A stretch of DNA of 11,409 nucleotides. Source: a bacterium (GTDB lineage Bacteria > UBA9089). The position numbers were made by a program, and so were the translations under genes. Of this stretch, positions 1 through 6,473 are shown piece by piece. The first letter of the stretch is position 1. Each line of letters starts with the position of its first letter. Location of the stretch: NCBI GenBank assembly GCA_003485015.1, contig DNCN01000139.1, positions 1 to 11,409 of the forward strand, given 5' to 3'. The notes below the pieces were generated by a model, which ran no database searches, was not told the DNA's origin, and worked only from the letters and a program-made list of their open reading frames with translations.

Positions 1-64
1 ATAAAACCTTCTGTTTTCTGAGGGTAGGGTATCCGGCAACACATTTTATAGGAGCTTTTTAGTT

Positions 65-442
65 ATGAATCAATTGAAAGGGTACTTTAGTGAGGAGAGG
101 CCAAGGGTTGATATCTCTATAAATGGGTTTAGAGAGTCAGGTGTAATTGTAAATACGTCATTTACTGGTGCTTTGATGTTACCCATTAAAAAGATAGAAG
201 ATTTTGGGTTGAGTTTGATGGGGGTGACCGTTTATAATACGCCTAATGGCGAATTAGTGCCAACTGAGGTATATAGTGGCTTTTTGGACTGGTTTGGTCA
301 AAATCGAAGGGTGTCAGTATTGAGTATAGGAGTAGAAGCCTCTTTTCTAGGTATGAAACTTCTCCATCACTGTCACCTAGAGATGGCACCATCAGAGAAT
401 ACCTTAGTAATTTCAAACTTGGAGAGTAAAAATTCAACTTAA
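65..442 (+). CDS. Clan AA aspartic protease-like protein with Asp-to-Asn active site
   Basis: The 125-residue protein matches the layout I know for small single-domain retropepsin-like proteins of the AF_0612 type. It has an N-terminal GYF...RPRVDISING strand, an active-site turn VNTSFTG (residues 29-35) followed by LMLP, a flap-like NGEL (61-64), and a late hydrophobic-Gly segment FLGMKLL (94-100). Family members normally carry DTG or DTS at the turn. Here the codon at 152-154 is AAT, so the catalytic Asp is Asn30, and a normal aspartyl protease mechanism is not expected. The role of this family is poorly known, and members are often small accessory genes. The ATG start has GGAG at 51-54, ten bases upstream, which is slightly long. 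The next gene, pyruvate phosphate dikinase, lies 67 bases downstream on the same strand; I see no functional link. It could be a pseudo-enzyme, a decaying gene, or the product of a single-base sequence error. Confidence 0.65.
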   Translation: MNQLKGYFSEERPRVDISINGFRESGVIVNTSFTGALMLPIKKIEDFGLSLMGVTVYNTPNGELVPTEVYSGFLDWFGQNRRVSVLSIGVEASFLGMKLLHHCHLEMAPSENTLVISNLESKNST

Positions 443-509
443 CGAATCTTTTATAAAGGAATACTTTAAATATAAAGAGGTGATTTACTGAGCTAAAGGG
501 AGGAAGGGT

Positions 510-3164
510 ATGAAGAAGAAATTCGTCTATTTCTTTGGAGATGGGAAGGCTGAGGGTAATAAAGACATGAAAGACCTCTTGGGTGGCAAGGGCGCAGGTC
601 TGGCAGAGATGACCAATACTGGTGTTCCTGTTCCCCCAGGCTTTACCATTACTACCGAGGCCTGCCGATACTACCAGACCCATAAGGCCTACCCACCTGG
701 GTTGGAGGAAGAGATTGAGGCCAACCTCTCTATGGTTGAAAAGAGTATGGGCAAGGGCTTTGGGGATCCAGAGAACCCTCTTCTGCTCTCAGTCCGTTCT
801 GGTGCTAAGTTTTCGATGCCAGGGATGATGGATACCGTTCTAAACCTTGGTCTAAATGACCAGACACTCGTTGGATTAACCCATAAGACCTCAAACAGGC
901 GTATGGCCTATGACTCCTATCGCCGTTTTATCCAGATGTTTGGAAGTATCGTCTTAGGGATGGAACATAAGGACTTTGAAGTAGTTTTAAAGGAGATAAA
1001 AAGAGTAAAGGGGGTAAGACTGGATACAGAACTCGATGCCGATGATCTAGCCCATTTAGTCGAAAGATACAAAGAAGAGGTAAAAGAGGTTAAGGGCATC
1101 GAGATTCCCCAGGATCCCAGGGAACAGTTGAAGATGACGATAATCGCTGTCTTCGATTCATGGGACAATCCTCGAGCGATCACCTATCGTAAGCTAAACA
1201 ATATCCCAGATGACCTAGGCACCGCAGTAACCATCCAGGCAATGGTCTTTGGAAATATGGGTCAAAACTCAGGGACAGGGGTGGCCTTTACCCGTGATCC
1301 AGCTCTTGGCAAGAAGAAGTTCTATGGGGAGTATCTCCTCAATGCCCAGGGGGAAGATGTGGTAGCAGGTATTAGGACCCCTAACCCCATATCCAGACTG
1401 AAAGAAGAATTACCAGAGGCCTACGGACAATTGATGGATATCTACCAGAAATTAGAGGCCCATTATCGGGATATGCAGGATATCGAATTCACTATCGAAG
1501 ATGGCAGACTCTTCATGCTCCAGACAAGGACAGGCAAGCGCACCACCAAGGCTGCGATAAAGATAGCTGTGGATATGACCAATGAGGGTCTCATCTCTAA
1601 AGAGGAAGCCCTCCTCCGGATAGAGGCTAATCAGCTCGACCAACTCCTCCACCGCCAGATCGATCCCTCAGCCAAGAAAGAGGTGATCGCCTGTGGCTTA
1701 GCCGCTTCCCCAGGGGCTGCTTCAGGAAAGGTCGTCTTTACCCCTGACGATGCCTGCGAGTGGAACCACGAAGGTCACAGGGTGATTCTGGTCCGGACCG
1801 AGACCTCACCTGATGATATCCATGGTATGGCCGTTGCCCAAGGAATCTTGACCTCACGGGGTGGAATGACCTCCCATGCGGCCGTGGTTGCCCGAGGAAT
1901 GGGCAAGTGCTGTGTGGCTGGCTGCGAGGCTATCTCGGTCAATGAAGAGGCTAAGGAGTTCAGGGTAAAAGACTTAGTAGTTAAAGAAGGGGATGTGATC
2001 ACCATAGATGGGGGAACAGGTGAGGTAATCTTAGAAGAAGTTCCCACTATTGAGCCTGAGCTGACTCCAGAGATGCTCACCTTCTTGTCTTGGGCAGATG
2101 AAATTAGAAGCCTTGGAGTACGTGCCAATGCCGATACACCTGAGGATGCAAAGAGAGCTCGAGACTTTGGCGCTGAGGGGATTGGTCTCTGTCGGACAGA
2201 ACATATGTTCTTTGGTGAGGAGAGGTTACCGATTATGCAGGCTATGATTCTGGCCAAGGATGAAGAGACGAGAAGATCAACCCTGGATAAGCTTCTTCCC
2301 ATGCAGAAGCAAGACTTTAAGGATATCCTTAAGGCTATGGAGGGATTACCGGTGACCATAAGGCTTCTTGATCCTCCACTCCATGAGTTCCTGCCCAAGA
2401 CTGAGGAGGAAGTGGAGAGGCTGTCCAGAAAGATAGGGGTTCCAAAGAAGGAGATTGCTAGAAAGACCGAAGACCTTAAAGAATTCAATCCTATGCTGGG
2501 TAATCGGGGATGTCGCCTTGGTATTATCATGCCCGAGATCTACCAGATGCAGGTTAGGGCCATCTTTGAGGCTGCCTGTGAGCTAGTAAAGGAGGGCTAT
2601 CATGTTAAACCAGAGGTGATGATTCCTTTGGTAGGACATGTCAATGAATTGAAGGTATTGAAAGAGGACACCCAAAGGATTGCCCAGGAGATAGTGAACT
2701 CAATTGGGGTTAACCTGGATTACTTTATTGGCACCATGATTGAACTTCCACGGGCATGTATCACCGCTGATGAGATAGCGACTGAGGCCGAATTCTTCAG
2801 TTTTGGGACGAATGACCTTACCCAGACTGTCTTTGGGTTTTCTCGAGACGATGCCGAGGGGAAGTTCCTCTTTCAGTATGTAGATAAGAAGATCTTAGAG
2901 GATAATCCTTTTGCTGTGCTCGATCGCGAAGGAGTAGGAGAGCTTGTCAGGATGGCCGTAGAGAAGGGAAGGAAGGTTAGACCCCATCTTAAGATAGGTA
3001 TCTGTGGCGAACATGGAGGGGATCCTTCATCGATTGAGTTCTGCCACCAGGTAGGCCTGGACTATGTCAGTTGCTCTCCTTATCGAGTCCCCATCGCACG
3101 TTTAGCCGCCGCCCATGCCAAGTTAAAGAAATCGGCAAGAGAAGACCTATCAGACACAAGATAG
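510..3164 (+). CDS. ppdK: Pyruvate, phosphate dikinase
   Basis: This cytosolic enzyme interconverts pyruvate, ATP and phosphate with PEP, AMP and pyrophosphate. The 884 residues are close to the family length (about 870-880). The N-terminal nucleotide-binding domain begins with GGKGAGLAEM (25-34) and carries the SVRSGAKFSMPGMMDT segment (94-109). The swivelling phosphohistidine domain has GGMTSHAAVVARGMG with catalytic His456; Thr454, two residues before it, is the position phosphorylated in regulated plant enzymes. The C-terminal PEP/pyruvate barrel contains GLCRTEHMFF, GTNDLTQ and CGEHGGDP, with catalytic Cys832. Both residues align with His455 and Cys831 of the Clostridium symbiosum enzyme. 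All key motifs are present and there is no frameshift. The ATG start is fixed by AGGGAGG at 497-503. TATAAA at 471-476 could be a -10 box, but I find no good -35. In anaerobes the enzyme serves PPi-linked glycolysis or PEP formation. It converges on the M48 gene. Confidence 0.97.
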   Translation: MKKKFVYFFGDGKAEGNKDMKDLLGGKGAGLAEMTNTGVPVPPGFTITTEACRYYQTHKAYPPGLEEEIEANLSMVEKSMGKGFGDPENPLLLSVRSGAKFSMPGMMDTVLNLGLNDQTLVGLTHKTSNRRMAYDSYRRFIQMFGSIVLGMEHKDFEVVLKEIKRVKGVRLDTELDADDLAHLVERYKEEVKEVKGIEIPQDPREQLKMTIIAVFDSWDNPRAITYRKLNNIPDDLGTAVTIQAMVFGNMGQNSGTGVAFTRDPALGKKKFYGEYLLNAQGEDVVAGIRTPNPISRLKEELPEAYGQLMDIYQKLEAHYRDMQDIEFTIEDGRLFMLQTRTGKRTTKAAIKIAVDMTNEGLISKEEALLRIEANQLDQLLHRQIDPSAKKEVIACGLAASPGAASGKVVFTPDDACEWNHEGHRVILVRTETSPDDIHGMAVAQGILTSRGGMTSHAAVVARGMGKCCVAGCEAISVNEEAKEFRVKDLVVKEGDVITIDGGTGEVILEEVPTIEPELTPEMLTFLSWADEIRSLGVRANADTPEDAKRARDFGAEGIGLCRTEHMFFGEERLPIMQAMILAKDEETRRSTLDKLLPMQKQDFKDILKAMEGLPVTIRLLDPPLHEFLPKTEEEVERLSRKIGVPKKEIARKTEDLKEFNPMLGNRGCRLGIIMPEIYQMQVRAIFEAACELVKEGYHVKPEVMIPLVGHVNELKVLKEDTQRIAQEIVNSIGVNLDYFIGTMIELPRACITADEIATEAEFFSFGTNDLTQTVFGFSRDDAEGKFLFQYVDKKILEDNPFAVLDREGVGELVRMAVEKGRKVRPHLKIGICGEHGGDPSSIEFCHQVGLDYVSCSPYRVPIARLAAAHAKLKKSAREDLSDTR

Positions 3165-3210
3165 ACATTCTTTTTAGACCTCTTTGAGGTTAAGTAGAGT
3201 TGCCTATCTT
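3158..3210. terminator. Possible bidirectional terminator between convergent genes
   Basis: Only 39 bases separate the stops of ppdK and the M48 gene. The stretch holds a small hairpin, ACCTC-TTT-GAGGT (3178-3190). An outer 7-bp inverted repeat, AAGATAG (3158-3164) and CTATCTT (3204-3210), contains both stop codons. There is no clean U-tract after the hairpin on either strand, so classical intrinsic termination is uncertain. Its position and symmetry are the main support. Confidence 0.35.
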
Positions 3211-4022
3211 TCACTACCCTTCTGGTATCTCCCTCGTAGTCCTCTTGTCATCTCCCTAAATCTATTCTCACCAATCTCCAGTCCTTCCTTCTTGGGAAGC
3301 CTCTCTATCTGACCTCTGATCTGGTTGATACGATCAGAGGAGGAGGGATGGGAAGAGAATAGAACCTCTATTCGAGATGGTTCTCTCTTCTGGATCTTCT
3401 TTAAGATCTCAAAGAACTCAATTCCACCTTGAGGATCGTAGTTGGCCTCATGGACAAAGTAGACTCCCAATTCATCGGCCTCGAATTCGTCCCGGCGGCT
3501 ATAGCCTAAGAAGAGAAGATTAGTAGCCAGATTGACTATCTGACATAAAGTTTCATCATCTTCTTTTAGGATGAGACGGGCTAAGAGAGTAACCCCTAAA
3601 ACCTTCTGGATCTTTTTGGCAGAATGCCGTGCTGAAACATGAGCAATTTCATGACCAAGAACAAAAGCAAGTTGCGCCTCATTCTCCATAGCCGCAAGAG
3701 CCCCACCAAAGATATAGATGAACCCACCCGGACAGGCCAAGGCATTGATATTCTCATCGTCCAAAACCTTAAAGTGGTACTTAACATCCTGACGGAATGA
3801 TTTCGCAGCCACTTGCTGTCCAACCTCGTTAATATAAGAGATAATGGCAGGATCATTGAGAATTTTATACTTCTCCTCAACATTTTTGGCTACAGACTTA
3901 CCAATCTCAACTTCCTGCTCAGTTCCAATAAGCAGACGTTCTGTTCTGTTGAGTCCGGTCTGAACACGGGCACAACCAGTAAAGGGTAAGAAAATCAGCA
4001 GGATAACTGAAATCCACTTCAT
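3204..4022 (-). CDS. M48-family zinc metallopeptidase, predicted lipoprotein
   Basis: This is a predicted envelope protease of the M48 (Oma1/BepA/LoiP-like) group, which typically degrades or quality-controls misfolded envelope proteins. From the chosen start it has 272 residues. A short signal peptide ends in the lipobox FTGC, with lipidated Cys17 followed by Ala, which in Proteobacteria favours outer-membrane sorting. The zinc site is HEIAH (124-128), with the third ligand probably Glu179 in EFEAD. I see no later membrane spans or TPR extension, so this is the short catalytic form. I chose ATG at 4022 because GGAG lies six bases upstream and the signal peptide then starts correctly. A longer reading from 4073 (TAATG overlap with the permease stop) adds 17 residues before the signal and has no ribosome-binding site. 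It is the last gene of the reverse operon, 50 bases after the permease, so it may be co-transcribed without sharing its function. Confidence 0.9.
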   Translation of the reverse strand: MKWISVILLIFLPFTGCARVQTGLNRTERLLIGTEQEVEIGKSVAKNVEEKYKILNDPAIISYINEVGQQVAAKSFRQDVKYHFKVLDDENINALACPGGFIYIFGGALAAMENEAQLAFVLGHEIAHVSARHSAKKIQKVLGVTLLARLILKEDDETLCQIVNLATNLLFLGYSRRDEFEADELGVYFVHEANYDPQGGIEFFEILKKIQKREPSRIEVLFSSHPSSSDRINQIRGQIERLPKKEGLEIGENRFREMTRGLRGRYQKGSER

Positions 4023-4072
4023 TGCCGTCTCCTTCAAAATAGATAAGATGGTCTGGTTTTTCAAGGGTGCCA

Positions 4073-5377
4073 TTATTTAAAGAGTGCCGGAAGGAAGGCC
4101 AAAAAGAGGGTAGCTATAGTCAGAGAGGTAAGTGTAACTGTACTTCCAATCTTTATCCACTCCTTAGAGCTAATAGGGTACTTTGTCTTTTCGCTCAGAG
4201 AGATAGCCATCACATTAACTGTAGCACCAATGGGGGTGCCATTCCCCCCAAAGCCGACACCCAATGCTAAAGACCACCAGAGAGGATTGACATTTGCTCC
4301 CCCAGTGGCGATATGCTTAATGATAGGAGTCATTATCATCGTAAATGGGATGTTGCCTATTATGCTTGAAGAAAGGGCTGAGATCCAGAGGAGAAGCAGT
4401 GAGGATAGAACCATTCTTGTAGTGCCAAGGAACTCCACCTTTGACCTAATCAAAGTAAGTATCCCAGTGCGTTCAATCCCACCAACAAGGACAAACAGGG
4501 CCGTAAAGAAGAAGACAACCGACCAGTCTACATCTTTTAATATCTCTTCAGGGTCAGGCCTGATGAAGAGGAGTATTATGCTAGCTCCTATAAGAGCTAC
4601 AAAGGAGGAAGGTATCTCCAGCTGTTGATGGAAGAAGAAGAGCAGGATGACCCCACCCAAAACGACAAGACACCTCTTTAGACCCCTGGCTGACCTTATG
4701 GCTTCATATTCATCCAGAGACAAGATATGTCTGATATTTTTGGGTTTTATTTTCAGTTCTTTGTTGAAGACTAGATTTAGTGTTAGTAACGATCCTCCTA
4801 TAGTAACTATCGCCAGAGGCATAAGGTGGATAATAAAGTCATTGAATCCCAGCCCAGCAGATGAGCCAATGATGATATTAGGCGGATCTCCGATCAAAGT
4901 CCCTACTCCACCAATGTTGGATAGAAGTGTTTCGGTCATCAAAAAAGGTAAGGGTGAGATACCTAGTGCATCAGCCATCAAAATGGTAATGGGTGCCATA
5001 AGGATGATGGTGGTTACATTGTCTAGGAACATCGAAACGAAAGCAGTGGCTATCCCTAAGGTGGCGAGTAGGTAGCGGGGATTACCCTTGGCTACTTTGG
5101 CGCTCTTTATGGCCAGAAAATTGAAGAGACCTGTTCTCTTCAGATGGGCAACAATAATCATCATCCCGATTAAAAGGCCAAGGGTGTTGAAGTCAACTGC
5201 GGCCATAGCCTCATCTGGCGAATAGAAACCGAACTTCATTCCCAAGATGACCATTAGAGCAGCACCGCTCATTGCAGCAATGACCCGATGGAGCCTCTCA
5301 GAAAGGATGAGAATAAGAGTGGCACCGAATATCACTCCGGCTACTAGCTGATTAATAATCAAACTTCCTTCACTCAT
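4073..5377 (-). CDS. ArsB/NhaD-type (ion transporter superfamily) permease
   Basis: This 434-residue polytopic inner-membrane protein has roughly 10-12 hydrophobic spans. It shows the two-repeat pattern of the ArsB/NhaD/P-protein branch. The first half has FLDNVTT (117-123) and a re-entrant-type SNIGGVGTLIGDPPN (153-167). The second half has SSIIGNIPFT (338-346) and GGNGTPIGATVN (377-388). Known members exchange Na+ for H+ (NhaD), extrude arsenite (ArsB) or move other anions; the substrate cannot be read from sequence. No ars genes are nearby, which makes a cation antiporter more likely than arsenite efflux, but this is inference. The ATG overlaps the stop of the upstream CBS gene as ATGA. 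Only a weak, too-close AGGG precedes it, so its translation probably depends on coupling to the CBS gene. The cytosolic regulators encoded upstream (CBS, EIIA) are plausible partners. Confidence 0.88.
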   Translation of the reverse strand: MSEGSLIINQLVAGVIFGATLILILSERLHRVIAAMSGAALMVILGMKFGFYSPDEAMAAVDFNTLGLLIGMMIIVAHLKRTGLFNFLAIKSAKVAKGNPRYLLATLGIATAFVSMFLDNVTTIILMAPITILMADALGISPLPFLMTETLLSNIGGVGTLIGDPPNIIIGSSAGLGFNDFIIHLMPLAIVTIGGSLLTLNLVFNKELKIKPKNIRHILSLDEYEAIRSARGLKRCLVVLGGVILLFFFHQQLEIPSSFVALIGASIILLFIRPDPEEILKDVDWSVVFFFTALFVLVGGIERTGILTLIRSKVEFLGTTRMVLSSLLLLWISALSSSIIGNIPFTMIMTPIIKHIATGGANVNPLWWSLALGVGFGGNGTPIGATVNVMAISLSEKTKYPISSKEWIKIGSTVTLTSLTIATLFLAFLPALFK

Positions 5378-5826
5378 TCCCTAAGGAGGGCCTTTAGGAT
5401 GTCTGTTTGTGAGATGATACCAACAAGCTTATCTTCTCTTAAGACTGGAAGACATTTTATCTGATTGTTTCGCATCAGGGCAATAGCCGTAAATAAGGTT
5501 GTCTCTTCGTCCACAGTGACTACCCTTGAGACCATGAGATCTTCCACCAGGAAAAGGTGCTCTATCAGCTCAATTGTCTCTTTATTGATCTCCAGTGCCC
5601 CAAAGTCCTTAACAAAGGAAAAGTTATCCAATAGATTGAAATATTCAGGAACAAAGACTCCTATTAGATCAGTCTTTGAGATGATCCCCATAAGATGCTT
5701 TTTTTCATCGACTACTGGAAAGATATCGAAACGGTGCCTATAGAAGAGTTCTACTACCTCCCTAAAGGTGTTTGAGGTAGAGACCGCAATGGGATTAGGG
5801 GACATGAAGTCCCTAACCTTCATCAT
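5374..5826 (-). CDS. Two-CBS-domain regulatory protein
   Basis: This 150-residue cytosolic protein consists only of a pair of CBS motifs (a Bateman module). CBS1 spans about residues 7-60, with DFMSPNPIAVS at its start and GIISKTD (47-53) at its end. CBS2 spans about 98-150, with DLMVSRVVTVDEETTL and GIISQTD (136-142). Such modules usually bind adenine nucleotides (AMP, ATP, S-adenosylmethionine, c-di-AMP) and regulate a partner enzyme or channel; the ligand here is unknown. The 35-residue helical linker between the motifs is rich in Phe, Leu and acidic residues. The gene starts with ATGATG, whose first ATG overlaps the EIIA stop as ATGA. AGGAGG lies upstream inside the EIIA gene. Its own stop overlaps the permease start. 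The tight coupling on both sides suggests stoichiometric production with EIIA and the permease, so it may act as their nucleotide sensor (inference). Confidence 0.92.
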   Translation of the reverse strand: MMKVRDFMSPNPIAVSTSNTFREVVELFYRHRFDIFPVVDEKKHLMGIISKTDLIGVFVPEYFNLLDNFSFVKDFGALEINKETIELIEHLFLVEDLMVSRVVTVDEETTLFTAIALMRNNQIKCLPVLREDKLVGIISQTDILKALLRE

Positions 5827-6293
5827 CCCAAATTCTCCTCCTCTTCCATTTTAGCCACTGATTTTATTATCTCTTTAGGGGTAGTAGCCCTCATAAGAGT
5901 CTGACGATTCTCCTCTTTAGAGAAGAGGCGGGCTAAGATCGACATAACCCTCAGATATTCCTTATTCTTCTCTTGGGGTCCGACAACCATAAAGAAGAGG
6001 TTTGCCGGTTTTTTGTCCATACTCTCGAAATCGGCCCCCTCCTTAGATTTAGCAAAAGCAATCACAATATCCTTAACCGCATCTGTCCTGGCATGGGGAA
6101 TAGCCAGACCATTACCAATTCCAGTTGTCCCCAGTTCCTCCCGTTCAAACATCGCCTGAATAAGTCTATCTTTATCTTTGATTCGCTTATCCTTTGAAAT
6201 AAGTTCTGCCATCTCTCTGATAACCTCTTCCTTATTCTGTGCCTTAAGCTCAAGTAAGACAAGCTCTTTCTTTATCAAACTCGATAAGTGCAT
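5823..6293 (-). CDS. PTS EIIA domain protein (fructose/nitrogen PtsN type)
   Basis: This 156-residue cytosolic single-domain EIIA belongs to the mannitol/fructose/Ntr class. The phosphorylatable histidine is His67 in GNGLAIPHART (60-70), preceded by the family REELGTTGIG segment. The LFFMVVGPQ strand and the helix with LRVMSILARLF are also typical. No EIIB or EIIC component is in the window, so it more likely has a regulatory (PtsN-like) role than a sugar-uptake role. In E. coli, PtsN controls potassium uptake through TrkA and KdpD by its phosphorylation state. Here the next two genes are a CBS protein and an ion-type permease, both reached through 4-nt overlaps, so control of that permease is a reasonable inference. 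The ATG at 6293 has GGAG seven bases upstream. It is the first gene of the reverse operon, and a promoter candidate lies at 6349-6377. I do not give a gene symbol because orthology to ptsN is not established. Confidence 0.93.
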   Translation of the reverse strand: MHLSSLIKKELVLLELKAQNKEEVIREMAELISKDKRIKDKDRLIQAMFEREELGTTGIGNGLAIPHARTDAVKDIVIAFAKSKEGADFESMDKKPANLFFMVVGPQEKNKEYLRVMSILARLFSKEENRQTLMRATTPKEIIKSVAKMEEEENLG

Positions 6294-6332
6294 TCATCTA
6301 CTCCTTTCCTAGATGAACTTAATCAAACCAGT

Positions 6333-6344
6333 GGTTAGTTAACC
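6333..6344. promoter_or_regulatory. Palindrome GGTTAGTTAACC, possible operator
   Basis: A perfect inverted repeat (GGTTA-GT-TAACC) lies where transcription of the EIIA operon would start, a few bases beyond its predicted -10. A second short inverted repeat, AACC-AGT-GGTT (6327-6337), overlaps it. The position would suit a repressor site, but a short palindrome can arise by chance and I recognise no regulator consensus. Confidence 0.3.
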
Positions 6345-6348
6345 TGAA

Positions 6349-6377
6349 ATGTTATCATAAACAAGGGAGGATTTCAA
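6349..6377 (-). promoter_or_regulatory. Predicted sigma-70 promoter of the EIIA-CBS-permease operon
   Basis: On the reverse strand, TTGAAA (6377-6372) is followed after 17 bases by TAACAT (6354-6349). TG one base upstream of the -10 gives an extended -10. The expected start is near 6342, leaving a leader of about 50 bases before the EIIA ATG at 6293. The match is moderate (5/6 and 4/6), but the spacing is ideal. Confidence 0.5.
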
Positions 6378-6388
6378 GGAAATTTTTC

Positions 6389-6418
6389 TTGACACAGAGC
6401 AATCCTTTGTGGTATAAG
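6389..6418 (+). promoter_or_regulatory. Predicted strong sigma-70 promoter of the rpsB operon
   Basis: A perfect -35 TTGACA (6389-6394), an 18-base spacer and TATAAG (6413-6418, 5/6) predict transcription from about 6425. That leaves a leader of about 50 bases before rpsB. An A/T-rich stretch (6376-6388) just upstream of the -35 could act as an UP-like element. This is the best promoter match in the window and suits a ribosomal protein operon. Confidence 0.72.
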
Positions 6419-6439
6419 GTAATGAATTTGTTGAAAGAG

Positions 6440-6470
6440 AGGAATCCTATATTCTGTTCCTAAAAGGAGG
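6440..6470 (+). promoter_or_regulatory. rpsB leader with competing short hairpins over the ribosome-binding site
   Basis: TCCT (6458-6461) can pair with AGGA (6465-6468) of the AAGGAGG ribosome-binding site around an AAA loop, hiding it. Alternatively TTCCT (6457-6461) can pair with the upstream AGGAA (6440-6444), freeing the site. The two pairings exclude each other. The stems are only 4-5 bp, so this is a candidate control element at most. Autoregulation of rpsB by S2 through its leader is known in E. coli. Confidence 0.3.
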
Positions 6471-6473
6471 ATA

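Noticed and set aside
3..62. Open frame ending in TAG at 60-62, possibly the C-terminus of an upstream gene
   Set aside because: Only 19 codons are visible, with no recognisable motif, and the ribosome-binding site of the next gene lies inside it; not enough to call a gene.
1775..2530. Long open frame on the reverse strand inside ppdK
   Set aside because: It is a Ser/Pro/Arg-rich antisense shadow of a clearly conserved gene, with no family features or ribosome-binding site.
4023..4073. Upstream ATG for the M48 gene, overlapping the permease stop as TAATG
   Set aside because: It would place 17 residues before a well-formed lipoprotein signal peptide and lacks a ribosome-binding site, whereas ATG 4022 has GGAG at good spacing.
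4073..5377. Arsenite efflux pump (arsB)
   Set aside because: The fold fits the superfamily, but there is no arsR, arsA, arsC or arsD in the window and the neighbours are EIIA and CBS regulators; the substrate is left open.
5374..6293. Sugar PTS operon
   Set aside because: Only an EIIA is present; there is no EIIB, EIIC, HPr or sugar enzyme nearby, so a regulatory role is more likely.
6294..6473. Riboswitch or small RNA in the 180-base divergent region
   Set aside because: The region is accounted for by two promoters and two leaders of about 50 bases; I recognise no riboswitch core, only short stems.
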